Part shown: positions 1 to 9,538 of the stretch, in pieces
Layout of the letters: every line of letters starts with the position of its first letter
Position numbering within the stretch: position 1 is the stretch's first letter
From: Caballeronia sp. NK8
GTDB taxonomy: Bacteria > Pseudomonadota > Gammaproteobacteria > Burkholderiales > Burkholderiaceae
NCBI RefSeq assembly: GCF_018408855.1
Contig: NZ_AP024323.1
Coordinates: 1,054,001 to 1,118,000, forward strand
Length of the DNA stretch: 64,000 bases
Direction: 5' to 3'
Program-made: the position numbers and the translations under genes
Notes under the pieces: model-generated
What the model was told of the DNA's origin: nothing
The model's input: only the letters and a program-made list of their open reading frames with translations
The model's database searches: none

Positions 1-779
1 CGCATACGCTGCAGCTCGTAATAGCGCAGGTTGTCCTGCACCGACGCCTTCGGCAGATCGCGCGAGAGAATCGCCGCGGCCGCGTCGTCGTTGCCGAGCA
101 GACCGTAGGCGAGCGCGAGATTCTGGCGCGCCTGCGGCGGCGCGGCGGGGAAACGCGTCACGTCGAGCAGCACGTTCGCGCCCTGACGCGGATCGCCCGC
201 GAGCGTCAGCGACAGACCGAGATTCACCGACAGCATCGGATCGCCGGGATTGGCGATCAGCGCTTCACGCAGCAACGCTTGCGCATGCGCGTGATCGCCG
301 GACATATCGAGCGCCGCGCCGAGGCCCGCGCAGGCGAGCGGGTCGTTCGGCGTGATCGTGAGCACGCGGCGATATGTGGCGATGGCGTCGTCGAAACGGC
401 GCTGATGAATCGCCACGCGCGCAATGCCGATGAGCGGCGGCGTCGCCTTCGGATCGATCTGGCTCGCGCGCTGATAGTAGACGCCCGCGCGCGTGTAGTC
501 GCCCACGCTATACAGCGTGTTGCCGAGACCCGTCAGGCCCGGCACGGACTTCGGATCGGCCTGCACGGCCTTTTCGTACAGCGAGGTCGCCAGATCGAAG
601 TTGTTCGATTCCAGCGCGGTGTCGGCGATGCGCAGTTCGCTCATCGTGCTCGGCGCGGAGTTGCGCAGCACGGGACGCGTATCGGTGACCTGGCGCACGC
701 TCGTCGTGCAGCCCGTTGCGGCCAGCAGGAGCGCGACAGCGCAGGAGAGACCCGCGATACGTTGAGTGGATGACTTCAT
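1..779 (-). CDS. tadD: TadD-like TPR lipoprotein (cut by left window edge)
   Basis: Tetratricopeptide-repeat protein of the Flp/Tad pilus machinery. TadD lipoproteins act at the outer membrane in pilus assembly. The reading starts MKSSTQRIAGLSCAVALLLA and has a lipobox ending AATGC near residue 24, followed by TPR-like helices (for example residues starting SLYEKAVQADP and YYQRASQIDP). The ATG overlaps the stop of tadC (ATGA), so translation is probably coupled. The frame is still open at base 1, so the C-terminus lies outside the window; about 259 residues are visible. It is the last visible gene of the tad operon. TadE/TadF/TadG-type minor pilins, normally found in such loci, are not in the window and may follow to the left. 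Confidence 0.88.
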   Translation of the reverse strand, partial: MKSSTQRIAGLSCAVALLLAATGCTTSVRQVTDTRPVLRNSAPSTMSELRIADTALESNNFDLATSLYEKAVQADPKSVPGLTGLGNTLYSVGDYTRAGVYYQRASQIDPKATPPLIGIARVAIHQRRFDDAIATYRRVLTITPNDPLACAGLGAALDMSGDHAHAQALLREALIANPGDPMLSVNLGLSLTLAGDPRQGANVLLDVTRFPAAPPQARQNLALAYGLLGNDDAAAAILSRDLPKASVQDNLRYYELQRM

Positions 780-1744
780 TTCGAATTTCCCGCGATGAAC
801 GCAAGCAACTGGATAACGGCAGGTCCCGCGGCAATCGCGATGATCGCGGGAAGAATGAACAGCATCATCGGCACGACCATCTTCGGCGCGAGCTTCGCCG
901 CCTTCTCTTCCAGCGACACGATGTGCGCCACGCGCTCGGTGCGCGAAAGCGTGCGCAGCGCCTGCGTGATCGGCGTGCCGTAGCGCATCGACTGCGTGAG
1001 CGTCGAAATGAGCGCGCGGATCGACGGCAGATCGATGCGGTCGGCGAGATTGTTGAGCGCGCGCGTGCTGTCGCCGGACAGCTTCAGCTCGTCGGCGGCG
1101 AGCGAGAACTCGTCGGAAAGCGGCGGGCAGATCGTCGTCAGTTCGTCGGCCACGCGCCGGATCGACACGCCGAGACTGTTGCCCGCGTTCGTGCAGATGA
1201 CGAGCAGATCGAGCGCGTCGGGCAGACACGCGCCCATCGCCTTGCGGCGGCGCGCCGCCTTGAACGCGACGATGTACTCCGGCACGATCATCCCGACGAT
1301 GAACACCATCAGCATCGCGATGCCGCGCGCCGCCGGATACGCGCCGATCATCGGAATGCGCGAACCGAGCATCACGGTCGCGGCCGCGCACGCGAGCCCG
1401 CAGAAGAACTTCACCGCGAGCAGGATCGACACCGCGAGGTGGCTGCGATAGCCGCTGCGCACCATTTCCTTTTGCAGCTTGAGGCGATACTTCGCGTCGA
1501 ACAGAGGAATCTTGTCGCCGATGCGCGCAAGACGCCGCAGCAGACGCTCGGAGAACGTGGTGTTCTCGCCGTCGTCCTCCGCCGCCGCGCTCTCGAAGCG
1601 ATGCGTGGCCGCGGCCATGCGCGCGCGCTCCGCGATGCGTCCGCGCTTGCCGCCGTGCTTGTGCGCCCACCACACCGCGAGGGCCGCGAGTAGCCCGAGC
1701 AGCATCAGCAGATTGATGAGGGTTTCGACGTTGTTCGGGTTCAT
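776..1744 (-). CDS. tadC: Tad pilus inner-membrane platform protein TadC
   Basis: 322-aa inner-membrane protein of the type II secretion F (GspF) family, one of two platform proteins through which the TadA ATPase drives Flp pilus assembly. It has an N-terminal membrane helix (LINLLMLLGLLAALAVWW), a basic stretch, two central hydrophobic helices and a C-terminal hairpin (MMLFILPAIIAIAAGPAVI) typical of T2SSF proteins. The start overlaps the stop of tadB and its own stop overlaps the start of tadD, both as ATGA. Length and position after tadB are normal for TadC. Confidence 0.92.
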   Translation of the reverse strand: MNPNNVETLINLLMLLGLLAALAVWWAHKHGGKRGRIAERARMAAATHRFESAAAEDDGENTTFSERLLRRLARIGDKIPLFDAKYRLKLQKEMVRSGYRSHLAVSILLAVKFFCGLACAAATVMLGSRIPMIGAYPAARGIAMLMVFIVGMIVPEYIVAFKAARRRKAMGACLPDALDLLVICTNAGNSLGVSIRRVADELTTICPPLSDEFSLAADELKLSGDSTRALNNLADRIDLPSIRALISTLTQSMRYGTPITQALRTLSRTERVAHIVSLEEKAAKLAPKMVVPMMLFILPAIIAIAAGPAVIQLLAFIAGNSK

Positions 1745-2715
1745 CGCGAAGTATCGAGCTTCGACATCTTGCTGATCACGAACAGGCCCATGCCGATGGA
1801 TATCACGCCGAACGTGAGCAGGTTATGCCCCGATTCGGTGTTGAACAGCACCATCAGATAGGCCCGGTTGAGCGCGTACATCGACAGCATGATGATCACG
1901 GGAATGGCGGCGAGAATCTTCGTCGTGATGCGCGCCTCGCCGGTCAATGCCTTGGTCTTCTGGCGAATCTCGCGGCGCGTACGCACGATGCCCGACAGGT
2001 TCTCCAGCGTTTCGCCGAGCTGGCCGCCGGTCTCGCGCTGCAGCAGCAGACACACGCAGAAGAACGAGAAGTCCGCGATTTCGATGCGCCGCATCGCCAC
2101 CGTGAGCACCTCGTCGAGATCGAGACCGACCTGCAATGAATCGGCCATCAGCTGGAACTCGCTTTTCAAGGGCTCGCGGCATTCGCTCGCCGCCGAACCG
2201 ATCACCTGCGTGACCGGCACGCCCGCGCGCACCGCGCGCACGATCATGTCGATGACATCGGGGAAGCCATCGAGAAAGCGCTTGCGAAAGCGCTCCACCA
2301 GAAAGCGATACGACTGCACCAGCGCGAGCACCGGCAAGCCGATGATGATGAGCGGCCGCGTGAAATCGGGCAGCGGCATGAACTGATTCATCAGCACGGC
2401 GACGAGTTCGCCCACGAGCGCCGCGATGACCACGACGCGCACGCCGTTCGCGCCCGCGACGGTGCGCAGGCGCGCGAGACGCGGCCCCGTCCAGCGCGTG
2501 AGCGCGTTGTTCTGGCGGTTGACGAGGAAGATGTCGAAATCGAGCTTGTTCGCCTGCGCCGCCTGCGCGCCCTGCGACACGAACGACTTCTGCATGCGCT
2601 GACGGATGCGCGAGGGCGGCTGGTTGTTGCGCATGTCCTGCACGATCACGATCATCACGCCGAAGAGCAGCACGCAGGTGAACGCAGCGAAGGTGATCAG
2701 GTTGACGAGGTTCAT
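1741..2715 (-). CDS. tadB: Tad pilus inner-membrane platform protein TadB
   Basis: 324-aa T2SSF-family membrane protein. Residues 1-26 form a membrane helix (NLITFAAFTCVLLFGVMIVI). Further helices lie around residues 90-140, and the C-terminus has two more (ILAAIPVIIMLSMYAL, LLTFGVISIGMGLFVI). The F-domain core with FPDVIDMIVRAVRAG is clear. TadB and TadC are paralogues thought to form the inner-membrane platform for the TadA motor. Start and stop overlap tadA and tadC by ATGA, so the three are very likely produced as one translationally coupled set. Confidence 0.92.
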   Translation of the reverse strand: MNLVNLITFAAFTCVLLFGVMIVIVQDMRNNQPPSRIRQRMQKSFVSQGAQAAQANKLDFDIFLVNRQNNALTRWTGPRLARLRTVAGANGVRVVVIAALVGELVAVLMNQFMPLPDFTRPLIIIGLPVLALVQSYRFLVERFRKRFLDGFPDVIDMIVRAVRAGVPVTQVIGSAASECREPLKSEFQLMADSLQVGLDLDEVLTVAMRRIEIADFSFFCVCLLLQRETGGQLGETLENLSGIVRTRREIRQKTKALTGEARITTKILAAIPVIIMLSMYALNRAYLMVLFNTESGHNLLTFGVISIGMGLFVISKMSKLDTSR

Positions 2716-4133
2716 GGCTTCATCGCATCCAGAAGGGCGTCTTCCAGACCGTAGTAAGCGGCGCGTTGCGAGAAGGCCGGCCGCACCGCGCCGGTTTCGA
2801 ACACGCCCTTCACTTCCTCGCTGTAGGCGCTCGCGTCGTAGCGGAACGCGAACAGATCCTGCGTGATGATGACGTCGCCTTCCATGCCGACGAGTTCGGT
2901 CACGCGCGTCACGCGCCGCATGCCGTCTCGCATGCGCTCGATCTGCACGATCAGATGCACGGCGCTCGCAATCTGGCGGCGGATCGACAGCAGCGGCAGA
3001 TTGCCGTTGGCCATCATCACCATGCTTTCCAGACGCGTGATGCCATCGCGCGGCGTGTTCGCGTGGATGGTCGTCATCGAGCCGTCGTGACCCGTGTTCA
3101 TCGCCTGCAGCACGTCGAAGGCTTCGGCGCCGCGCGTCTCGCCGAGGATGATGCGGTCCGGGCGCATCCGCAGCGCGTTGCGCACGAGATCGCGCTGCGT
3201 CACCGCGCCGAGCCCTTCGGCGTTTTCGGGGCGCGTTTCGAGACTCACGACATGCGGCTGCACGAGTTGCAGTTCGGCCGCATCCTCGATCGTCACCGTG
3301 CGCTCACCGTGACCGATGAAGTGCGACAGCGCGTTGAGCAGCGTCGTCTTGCCCGAGCCCGTGCCGCCCGACACGATCACGTTGAGCCGGCACGTGCTCG
3401 CGAGCTTGAGCACGTTGGCCATCGCGGGCGACATGTTGCCCTGCTGCGCCATGCGGTGCAGCGTGATGTTGCGTTTCGAGAATTTCCGGATCGAGATCGA
3501 CGCGCCGTGTATCGCGAGCGGCGGCAGCACGACGTTCACGCGGCTGCCGTCGGCGAGACGCGCATCGACCATCGGACTGCTTTCGTCGACGCGCCGCCCG
3601 ACGCCTGCCGCGATACGCTGCGCGACGTTGATCACATGCGCGTTGTCGCGGAACTTGCAGTTGGTCAGCTCCAGCCGCCCGTGCCGCTCGACCCACACCT
3701 GATCGGGTCCGTTGACGAGCACGTCGGTGATGGTCTCATCGGCGAGCAAGGGTTCGATCGGGCCGAGACCGAACATGTCGTTCAGCAGCTCACCGACCAT
3801 CTGCACCTGCTCCGCGATGGTGATGTTCAGGCGCTCGCGCTCAGCGACATCGACCACGAGCGTCTCGACGGCGGGCTTCATCTGCTCGCGCGTCTTGCCG
3901 ACCGCAGCCGATGGATTCATCGCCGCGAACACGCCCGCGCGGATCGTCCTGAAGAGATCGGAACGCACCAGCGTTTCGTTGCCTTCAGCGGGCTGCGCGC
4001 GCATGGAAGCGGGCGCGGGCGCGGGGGCCGCCGGCTTTTCGACGACCGCAAGCGGCGGCGCCTCGCCGGGTGGCGACGCACCGTCCTCGATCCCGGACAG
4101 CGACGTGGCGCGCGCCTGCTTCTGCCCGAACAT
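2712..4133 (-). CDS. tadA: Tad/Flp pilus assembly ATPase TadA (CpaF)
   Basis: Hexameric secretion ATPase (type II/IV secretion superfamily) that powers Flp pilus extension at the inner membrane. After a proline/alanine-rich N-terminus comes the CpaF domain. The Walker A motif GGTGSGKT is near residue 256, preceded by the arginine-finger region [15 protein letters not shown], and followed by [10 protein letters not shown] (Walker-B-like Asp box) and a [12 protein letters not shown] His box. I chose ATG 4133 because it sits 5-6 nt after GGAGGG; a GTG one codon upstream (4136) is also possible. The stop overlaps tadB by ATGA. Length (473 aa) is normal. Confidence 0.93.
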   Translation of the reverse strand: MFGQKQARATSLSGIEDGASPPGEAPPLAVVEKPAAPAPAPASMRAQPAEGNETLVRSDLFRTIRAGVFAAMNPSAAVGKTREQMKPAVETLVVDVAERERLNITIAEQVQMVGELLNDMFGLGPIEPLLADETITDVLVNGPDQVWVERHGRLELTNCKFRDNAHVINVAQRIAAGVGRRVDESSPMVDARLADGSRVNVVLPPLAIHGASISIRKFSKRNITLHRMAQQGNMSPAMANVLKLASTCRLNVIVSGGTGSGKTTLLNALSHFIGHGERTVTIEDAAELQLVQPHVVSLETRPENAEGLGAVTQRDLVRNALRMRPDRIILGETRGAEAFDVLQAMNTGHDGSMTTIHANTPRDGITRLESMVMMANGNLPLLSIRRQIASAVHLIVQIERMRDGMRRVTRVTELVGMEGDVIITQDLFAFRYDASAYSEEVKGVFETGAVRPAFSQRAAYYGLEDALLDAMKP

Positions 4134-5353
4134 CACGCCCTCCTCAGCTTGAACTTGCTCAGGAACGTGCGCTCGACGCTGGCATGCTGCCCGGTCAGAT
4201 CGTTGGCGATGCGCGCGATCGCCTGCATGAAGTTGTTCTGGCTGCGCTCGGGGGGCGCTTCGCCCAGATTCTCGGCGGTCGCGAGCGCCTTCGCTTCGAA
4301 CTGCACCTCATGCAGCACGGTGCGGCCCACGGCCGTCATGAAGTCGGTCGGTTGCACCTTGCCCGAAGTCGCCGCGTTCGGGTTGTTCAGGAGAACGGAT
4401 GTCGGCGGATTGTTGTCGCGGTCCTCGATGTAGCGCAGCATACGAATGGTTTCGCGCGTCGAATGCACCGAGCGGTCCGCGACGAGATACACACGCGATG
4501 CATGATCGAGCGCTTCGGCCGCGAGCGCGTCGTTCGGGTCGCCGATATCGAGGATCACGTAGTGGAAGCTGTCGCACAGCAACTCGACCACGCGGCGCAG
4601 CGCGCCCGGCTCGAACTGTTTGCTCGCGCCGTAATCGATGTCCGCCGACAGCACGAAGAGCCGGCTGCCGTTCGCGACCAGCGTGCGTTCCACATACTGC
4701 GGATCGAGCCGGTGCACGTTCTGCAGCACGTCGACGAGACCGTTGTTGCTCTGCGTGCCGAGCATGCTGTTGGCGGCTCCGCCGCACAGCGTCAGGTCGA
4801 CATACGCGACGCGACGATGCGTGTCTTCCGCGAGATAGCGCGCGAGATTGAGCGCGAGCGTGGTCACGCCGACCCCGCCGCGCGCGCCCGCGAAGGCGAT
4901 GGTCTTGCCCGCGCGCGCCAGCGTGACGGGGCTCACCTTGCCCTCGGACACGTTGACGGTGCGCTTGAGCAGCTCGACGGTCAGCGGCTTCACGAGATAG
5001 TCGCGCACGCCGATCTTGAGCAGGCTGCGGAACAGACCCACGTCGTTGCGCTCGCCGATCGCGACGACCTGCACCGACGGCTCGCACACTTCCGCGAGGC
5101 GGCCGAGGTCGGAGAGCGGCATCACCGAGCCTTCGAGATCGACGAGCAGAAAGAGCGGCGAGCGCTCGATCTTCGACAGATGCGCGATGGCGTCGTCCAC
5201 GTTGCCCACGGCGATATGCACGTGCGGCATCGCCTGTTCGAGCACGAAGCTCTTCAACACCTGCTCGGTCTTGCGATCCGCCACGAACGCGATGAAGTCC
5301 GCGATTCGCACGCCCTGCTTGCCCTTGAAGAAACTGATCTCTGTGGTGCTCAT
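4133..5353 (-). CDS. tadZ: TadZ/CpaE-like pilus localisation ATPase
   Basis: 406-aa protein with an N-terminal atypical receiver domain (about residues 20-135; VDLEGS at 71-76 and the conserved Lys of VKP at 122) followed by a ParA/MinD-like ATPase domain. The deviant Walker A reads GARGGVGVTT (156-165), so the signature lysine of KGGxGxTT is arginine here, which may weaken ATP hydrolysis. TadZ proteins place the Tad machine at a cell site. The gene sits between cpaD and tadA as usual. ATG 5353 is preceded by AAGGAC. Confidence 0.9.
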   Translation of the reverse strand: MSTTEISFFKGKQGVRIADFIAFVADRKTEQVLKSFVLEQAMPHVHIAVGNVDDAIAHLSKIERSPLFLLVDLEGSVMPLSDLGRLAEVCEPSVQVVAIGERNDVGLFRSLLKIGVRDYLVKPLTVELLKRTVNVSEGKVSPVTLARAGKTIAFAGARGGVGVTTLALNLARYLAEDTHRRVAYVDLTLCGGAANSMLGTQSNNGLVDVLQNVHRLDPQYVERTLVANGSRLFVLSADIDYGASKQFEPGALRRVVELLCDSFHYVILDIGDPNDALAAEALDHASRVYLVADRSVHSTRETIRMLRYIEDRDNNPPTSVLLNNPNAATSGKVQPTDFMTAVGRTVLHEVQFEAKALATAENLGEAPPERSQNNFMQAIARIANDLTGQHASVERTFLSKFKLRRA

Positions 5354-5369
5354 GATGTCCGTCCTTGCG

Positions 5370-5744
5370 CTACTTCGATTCGCGCGACGAGCTCGTGTCG
5401 AGCGGCGTCACGTGGCCGGTTTCATAGCGGCGCATCGCGCTCGCCGCCGTCGCGCCGTTGGCCGGGCCGAGCGTTTGCGGCGCGACGATATCGGCGGGAC
5501 GCGCGAGTTGCGCCGCGAGGTTCGTGTAGGTCGCGCAACCCCATTGCATCGATGGCCGGCGCAGGCCCGCATCGGTCAGGAGCGATGCGCGCGTGAGCGA
5601 GTCGCAATCGGGCGCCACGGCGTTTCTGCCGTCGAAGCCGATCACCGTGTCGTTGGGCATGTTGCGCGGCGGCTGGAAGCATCCGGTCGCGCCGCAGGCG
5701 AAGGCGACGAGCGCCGTGAGCATGAGATGACGTGCATATTTCAT
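5370..5744 (-). CDS. cpaD: CpaD-like pilus lipoprotein
   Basis: Short (124 aa) lipoprotein placed between the secretin and tadZ, the position of CpaD/pilotin-like proteins in tad loci. The N-terminus MKYARHLMLTALVAFACGA ends in a lipobox (ATGC, Cys near residue 22). The mature part carries the CDSLTRASLL and YTNLAAQL segments seen in CpaD proteins, but it is shorter than the alpha-proteobacterial protein. A second ATG at 5765 would overlap the cpaC stop and add seven residues before the signal peptide, so I prefer 5744. Function by context: probably assists the CpaC outer-membrane channel. Confidence 0.8.
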   Translation of the reverse strand: MKYARHLMLTALVAFACGATGCFQPPRNMPNDTVIGFDGRNAVAPDCDSLTRASLLTDAGLRRPSMQWGCATYTNLAAQLARPADIVAPQTLGPANGATAASAMRRYETGHVTPLDTSSSRESK

Positions 5745-5754
5745 GATTCGGCGC

Positions 5755-7311
5755 TCAATAGACATAGCCCGCCGCGCCCACGAGGCGCGGTTCGGAAGCG
5801 GACGGCTGCGCGGCGTTCGACTGCCCCGCCCTGCGCTGGAAGCTGTACTCGACATCGCTCGAAGGCGAGATCAGCGAATCGAGCGGCGAGCGCAGCTTCG
5901 CGGAATCGGTCGGCTCGACGAGATACGGCGTCACCATGATGACGAGCTCGGTCTTGTTGTTCTGATAGTTCGACGACGAGAACAGCTTGCCGAGCACCGG
6001 AATCGAGCCGATGCCGGGCACCTGCGAAACGATGTCCGTCGTATTGCTCTGCAGGAGGCCGCCGATTGCGAAGCTCTGGCCGCTCGCGAGTTCGACGGTC
6101 GTGTCGGCGCGGCGCACCGAGAGGCCCGGCACGGTCACGCCGCCCGTGGTCACGCTCGCGGTCGGGTCGATCTGGCTCACTTCCGGACGCACCTTCAGGC
6201 TGATGCGGCGCTCGTTCAGCACGGTCGGCGTGAAGTCGAGCTTGACGCCGAACTGCTTGAACTCGACCGAGATCGCGCCGTTGGTCTGCGAGACCGGGAT
6301 CGGGAATTCGCCGCCGGCGAGAAAGCTCGCCGTCTGGCCGGACATCGCGACGAGATTCGGCTCCGCGAGCACGGTGAGCAGGCCTTCCTGATTCAGCGCG
6401 TCGATGAGCGCGCGGATATCGGTATTGCCGGTCTTGAAGCCCGCGAGGAACGAGAACGCGTTATTCGACGGCAGGTTGATCGGATAGCTGATGCCGCCGT
6501 TGCCGTTGACGATCGGTTGGGTCAGGTTCTGGATCGCGCGGCCGCTGAAGAGGCCGCCGAGCCAGTTGCCCGAGCTGCCGAGCGCCTGCCAGTTGATGCC
6601 GAGCTGCTGCGTCACGTTGCGGTCCACTTCGGTGATACGCACGCGCAGTTGCACCTGCAACGGACGATCCACGGTCAGCCGGTTGATCAGCACTTCCTTG
6701 TCGGTGAGAAAGGGCATGACGGCCTGCACGATCGCGTCGGCATCGGCGGAAGTCGGCACCTGGCCCGCGACGAGCAGCGAGCCCTGGCTCGTCGTCGCCT
6801 GCACGTTCAGGTTCGGAAAGCGCGACGAGATCATGTTGCGCAAGGCCATCATGTCGCGCGCGACGATCACCGTGCGCTGCAGCAGCGTCTTGTTGTTCGG
6901 GCCGAGCACATAGAGCGTGGTCGTGCCGGTCTTCTTGCCGAGCACGAAGACGGTCTTCGGCGACGGCACATGGACATCCGCGATCGACGGATCGGCGACG
7001 AACACCGACGTGGCATCTTCCGGCAGACGCAGCATCGTGCCCTTGCCCGCGTCGAGCGTGAGCGCGCCCTGCCCGATCTCGACGCCCGGCGCGGCGGCGG
7101 CCTTCGCTGCGAGCGCGGTCCGGATGAGCGCGGGTTGTGCCGTGCGCGCCTGCGCAAGCTGGACGGCCGGCGCCGTTACATGGTCCGACTGCTTCGCGGG
7201 CGCGGCCGGCTGCGCCGCCTGAGCGGACCATGCCAGCAGCATGCCCGCGCACGCGAGCGCGATATGCGCGCCCCGTCTTTCGATGCTGCTGAAGTCCAAC
7301 TGCGTTCTCAT
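5755..7311 (-). CDS. cpaC: Flp pilus secretin CpaC/RcpA
   Basis: Outer-membrane secretin through which the Flp pilus passes. It has an N-terminal signal peptide ending AWSAQA-AQ, an N-domain with the GKGTMLRLPEDATSVFVADP segment, a BON-like domain (QATTSQGSLLVAGQVPT) and a C-terminal secretin domain with the hallmark VPGIGSIPVLGKLFSS followed by ELVIMVTPYLVEP. About 518 aa. I chose ATG 7311 because AGGA lies 10-13 nt upstream. An in-frame GTG at 7329 would add six residues before the signal peptide. It is followed within 11 nt by cpaD and preceded by cpaB. Confidence 0.93.
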   Translation of the reverse strand: MRTQLDFSSIERRGAHIALACAGMLLAWSAQAAQPAAPAKQSDHVTAPAVQLAQARTAQPALIRTALAAKAAAAPGVEIGQGALTLDAGKGTMLRLPEDATSVFVADPSIADVHVPSPKTVFVLGKKTGTTTLYVLGPNNKTLLQRTVIVARDMMALRNMISSRFPNLNVQATTSQGSLLVAGQVPTSADADAIVQAVMPFLTDKEVLINRLTVDRPLQVQLRVRITEVDRNVTQQLGINWQALGSSGNWLGGLFSGRAIQNLTQPIVNGNGGISYPINLPSNNAFSFLAGFKTGNTDIRALIDALNQEGLLTVLAEPNLVAMSGQTASFLAGGEFPIPVSQTNGAISVEFKQFGVKLDFTPTVLNERRISLKVRPEVSQIDPTASVTTGGVTVPGLSVRRADTTVELASGQSFAIGGLLQSNTTDIVSQVPGIGSIPVLGKLFSSSNYQNNKTELVIMVTPYLVEPTDSAKLRSPLDSLISPSSDVEYSFQRRAGQSNAAQPSASEPRLVGAAGYVY

Positions 7312-7383
7312 GAGATTCGATCCTGGCACTGTGCTGCCGTGACTTGATGCTGTGTTCGTCGTGGTCGGGCTGCTTGTCGCTGT

Positions 7384-8334
7384 CTATCGCGCGGGCACCG
7401 TCGGCAATGGCGGCGCCTCCGACGATGCGCCGACCTGCGCAACCGTCGAACCGGCATCGCCCTTGTCCGAGCCGCGGTAGATCGTGACGGCGCGCGGAGG
7501 CGTCGGCGCGTGAGTCGCGGCGACCTGCGCGGGCCGCGCGCGCGGCAGATCGCGCACGGCGCGGGAAATATCGCCCGCCCAGATCGGCGTGCGTTGCGTG
7601 GATGAAGCCGCGACAGCCGCCGATGCGGCGGGATCGCGCGTATCGGTCGCGAAGCTGCGCAGCGCGAGCGACAGCGAGCCGAGACGCGCCGCGACCGCGA
7701 CGACTTCGCCCATGCGCGGCGTCACTTCGAGCGTCACGGTGCGGGCGCGCGTGACGACTTCGGTCGCGTCGCCGGTATTCTTGGGCCGCTTGATCTCGGA
7801 GCCGACCGCGAGCACGCGCACATGCTCGACCACGGTCTCGCTCGATACGGCGAGGTCCGGCGAATCGGTGCGGCGATCCATCTGCTGCGTGAGAATCAGG
7901 TCGACATAGTCGCCCGGCTGGATCAGGCCGGCGTTGCCGGACACGTCGTCCACCGCGACCGACACGGCGCGCATGTCGGGCTTGAGCGTCGCGGCGAGAA
8001 AACCCGGCGCGTTCGGCAGGATGACGTCGGCGGACGTGAGCACCGCGCCGCTTTCGACCGGATGGCGCAACAGCGCGCCCTTGATGTCGACCGCGTTATC
8101 CGCGCCTTCGACGATCGCGTTGGGCGGCAACTGCGAGACCGGCAGCGTCTTCCAGGTGAGGTCTTCGTCGCGCAGCAGCAGACCTTGCGGCAGCTCGGCG
8201 GCACTCACCTGCGCCTTCGCGGTGGTGACGGCATGTTCCGTCGGGCGCGAAGCGCTCGCCACGACGACGCGCACGATGAGCGCGATGAGCAAAGCGCCGA
8301 CCAGAAGCACGGCGAACTTGATGATGTTGGACAT
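7384..8334 (-). CDS. cpaB: Flp pilus assembly protein CpaB/RcpC
   Basis: 316-aa periplasmic protein with an N-terminal membrane anchor (IIKFAVLLVGALLIALIVRVV) and a SAF domain (about residues 48-110, LLLRDEDLTWKTLPVSQLP) followed by the RcpC/CpaB region with GDYVDLILTQQ. CpaB proteins are needed for Flp pilus formation and probably contact the secretin or the peptidoglycan. The C-terminal 60 residues are Ala/Pro-rich and low in complexity. It lies between the prepilin peptidase and the secretin in the same operon. Confidence 0.9.
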   Translation of the reverse strand: MSNIIKFAVLLVGALLIALIVRVVVASASRPTEHAVTTAKAQVSAAELPQGLLLRDEDLTWKTLPVSQLPPNAIVEGADNAVDIKGALLRHPVESGAVLTSADVILPNAPGFLAATLKPDMRAVSVAVDDVSGNAGLIQPGDYVDLILTQQMDRRTDSPDLAVSSETVVEHVRVLAVGSEIKRPKNTGDATEVVTRARTVTLEVTPRMGEVVAVAARLGSLSLALRSFATDTRDPAASAAVAASSTQRTPIWAGDISRAVRDLPRARPAQVAATHAPTPPRAVTIYRGSDKGDAGSTVAQVGASSEAPPLPTVPAR

Positions 8335-8346
8335 GAGCGCGCCGTC

Positions 8347-8856
8347 CTATCGGTTCGCGAGGAAAGGCAGGAGCGCCGGCAGCACGATCACGAGACCGCC
8401 GCCGAGTGCGAGGGCCACGCCATAGGGCACGCCGCGCGCGCCAGAGAACATCGCGAGCGCCCGCATCGGCATGAACTGCTGATCCGGATTCATGTAGCGC
8501 GTCGCGAGACTGATCAGGGACACGACGGTCCCGATCACGGAAATGAGCGTCAGGGCGGGCAGCGACAAGGCGAGGCCGGCCCAGAGAAAAATTACGGAGG
8601 CGAGTTTTGCATCGCCTCCGCCCAGCATTTTCGCCGCGAACAGCACGGCGCAGACCAGGAATACGCCAAGCGCGAGCAGCAGATGAACGATGACATCGTC
8701 GACCGGCATGCGGCGGGCGAGCGCATCGGCAAAGAAGAGCGCACCGACGGCCAGCACGATTTTGGTCGGCAGGCGTCGGGAGCGCACGTCGATGACCGCG
8801 AGCCAGAGCAGCACGCAGAGCACGATCAGGCGAATGGCAAGAGACAATAGCTGCAC
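8347..8856 (-). CDS. tadV: Tad-type prepilin peptidase (TadV/CpaA)
   Basis: 169-aa polytopic membrane aspartic protease, the short type without the N-terminal methylase domain. One catalytic Asp is in AVIDVRSRRLP (near residue 22); the other is in the GGGDAKL motif (near residue 77), the GxGD-type active site. It would cleave the Flp prepilin encoded next to it. The start appears to be GTG (8856) and no strong Shine-Dalgarno is visible, so initiation is the uncertain part. The stop lies 12 nt before cpaB. Confidence 0.9.
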   Translation of the reverse strand: MQLLSLAIRLIVLCVLLWLAVIDVRSRRLPTKIVLAVGALFFADALARRMPVDDVIVHLLLALGVFLVCAVLFAAKMLGGGDAKLASVIFLWAGLALSLPALTLISVIGTVVSLISLATRYMNPDQQFMPMRALAMFSGARGVPYGVALALGGGLVIVLPALLPFLANR

Positions 8857-8930
8857 GATGGTTTCGTTTTTCGGTGGACGGTGTGATCCTCAGCTACGAG
8901 CGACGACGCCCGAGCGAGGCACGCATGCCA

Positions 8931-9113
8931 TCAACTTACTTTCTGTGCCGTCGAAACCTTATTGAACAGGCTGTCGAACATCGAGCCGATGCTGGTGCTG
9001 AACGTGCTTGCCATCGCGCCCAGTGCCAGCACGACGATGCCGGCGAGGACTGCATACTCCATCGCGCTGACACCGCGCTCGTCGCGCACGAATGCCTTCA
9101 TCAATTTGCGCAT
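8931..9113 (-). CDS. flp: Flp/Fap-type major pilin
   Basis: 60-aa prepilin. The short basic leader MRKLMKAFVRDERG is followed by VSAMEY, an exact match to the Flp cleavage motif G/xxxxEY, then the hydrophobic segment AVLAGIVVLALGAMASTF and a short C-terminal tail. The prepilin peptidase TadV is the next gene. ATG 9113 was chosen because GGAAAG sits just upstream. It is the first gene of the tad operon and the only Flp-type pilin in the window. Its mRNA is expected to be the most abundant of the locus, since pilins are needed in excess. Confidence 0.95.
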   Translation of the reverse strand: MRKLMKAFVRDERGVSAMEYAVLAGIVVLALGAMASTFSTSIGSMFDSLFNKVSTAQKVS

Positions 9114-9538
9114 TTTTCTTTCCTTCAAGGTTTAGGTAGGTGTGGACCCGGCAAAAGGATTACCGGGCACGACACATCCTAGCCATGTTGGAAAGAAATA
9201 ACTTCGCGAATTAAAGGCCAGAAATGGCCTCTTTTGAAGGTTTAGAAATGCTCTGCGAGCGCCCTTATCGGCAGAAATTCGAAAACCTTTAGGGCGTGGA
9301 ATTTTTCTATTTTGCTTTTTATTGACCGGGCGGGATGCGTGCGGATCGTTGCCGCTTCTTCGGGGCAGTTTGCGAGAACGTTTGCGGGTGCTTAGGGGAA
9401 GGCCTTCGCAAAGTACGGCTGAACGGCGCGCTATCGTGGAATGCGAGCTTACATTCCCTGACGCGATTTTGTCACGCACTTTGCAAAGCCCGCAACGAAA
9501 ATATCCCAAAGTTTAAAAATCTGCCTTTCCGCGCAAGC
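9114..9538. promoter_or_regulatory. Upstream region of the tad operon
   Basis: About 425 bp without a gene, clearly richer in A/T than its surroundings. It should contain the flp promoter reading left. It includes a dyad AGGCCA-GAAA-TGGCCT at 9215-9230 and several copies of a GGTTTAG/CCTTTAG-like word (near 9130, 9240 and 9288). I could not settle a -35/-10 pair. Open frames crossing this stretch have no ribosome binding site and no recognisable protein. Confidence 0.45.

Noticed and set aside
2766..4433. 555-codon plus-strand open frame
   Set aside because: Antisense to tadA and tadZ; low-complexity Arg/His-rich product, no ribosome binding site.
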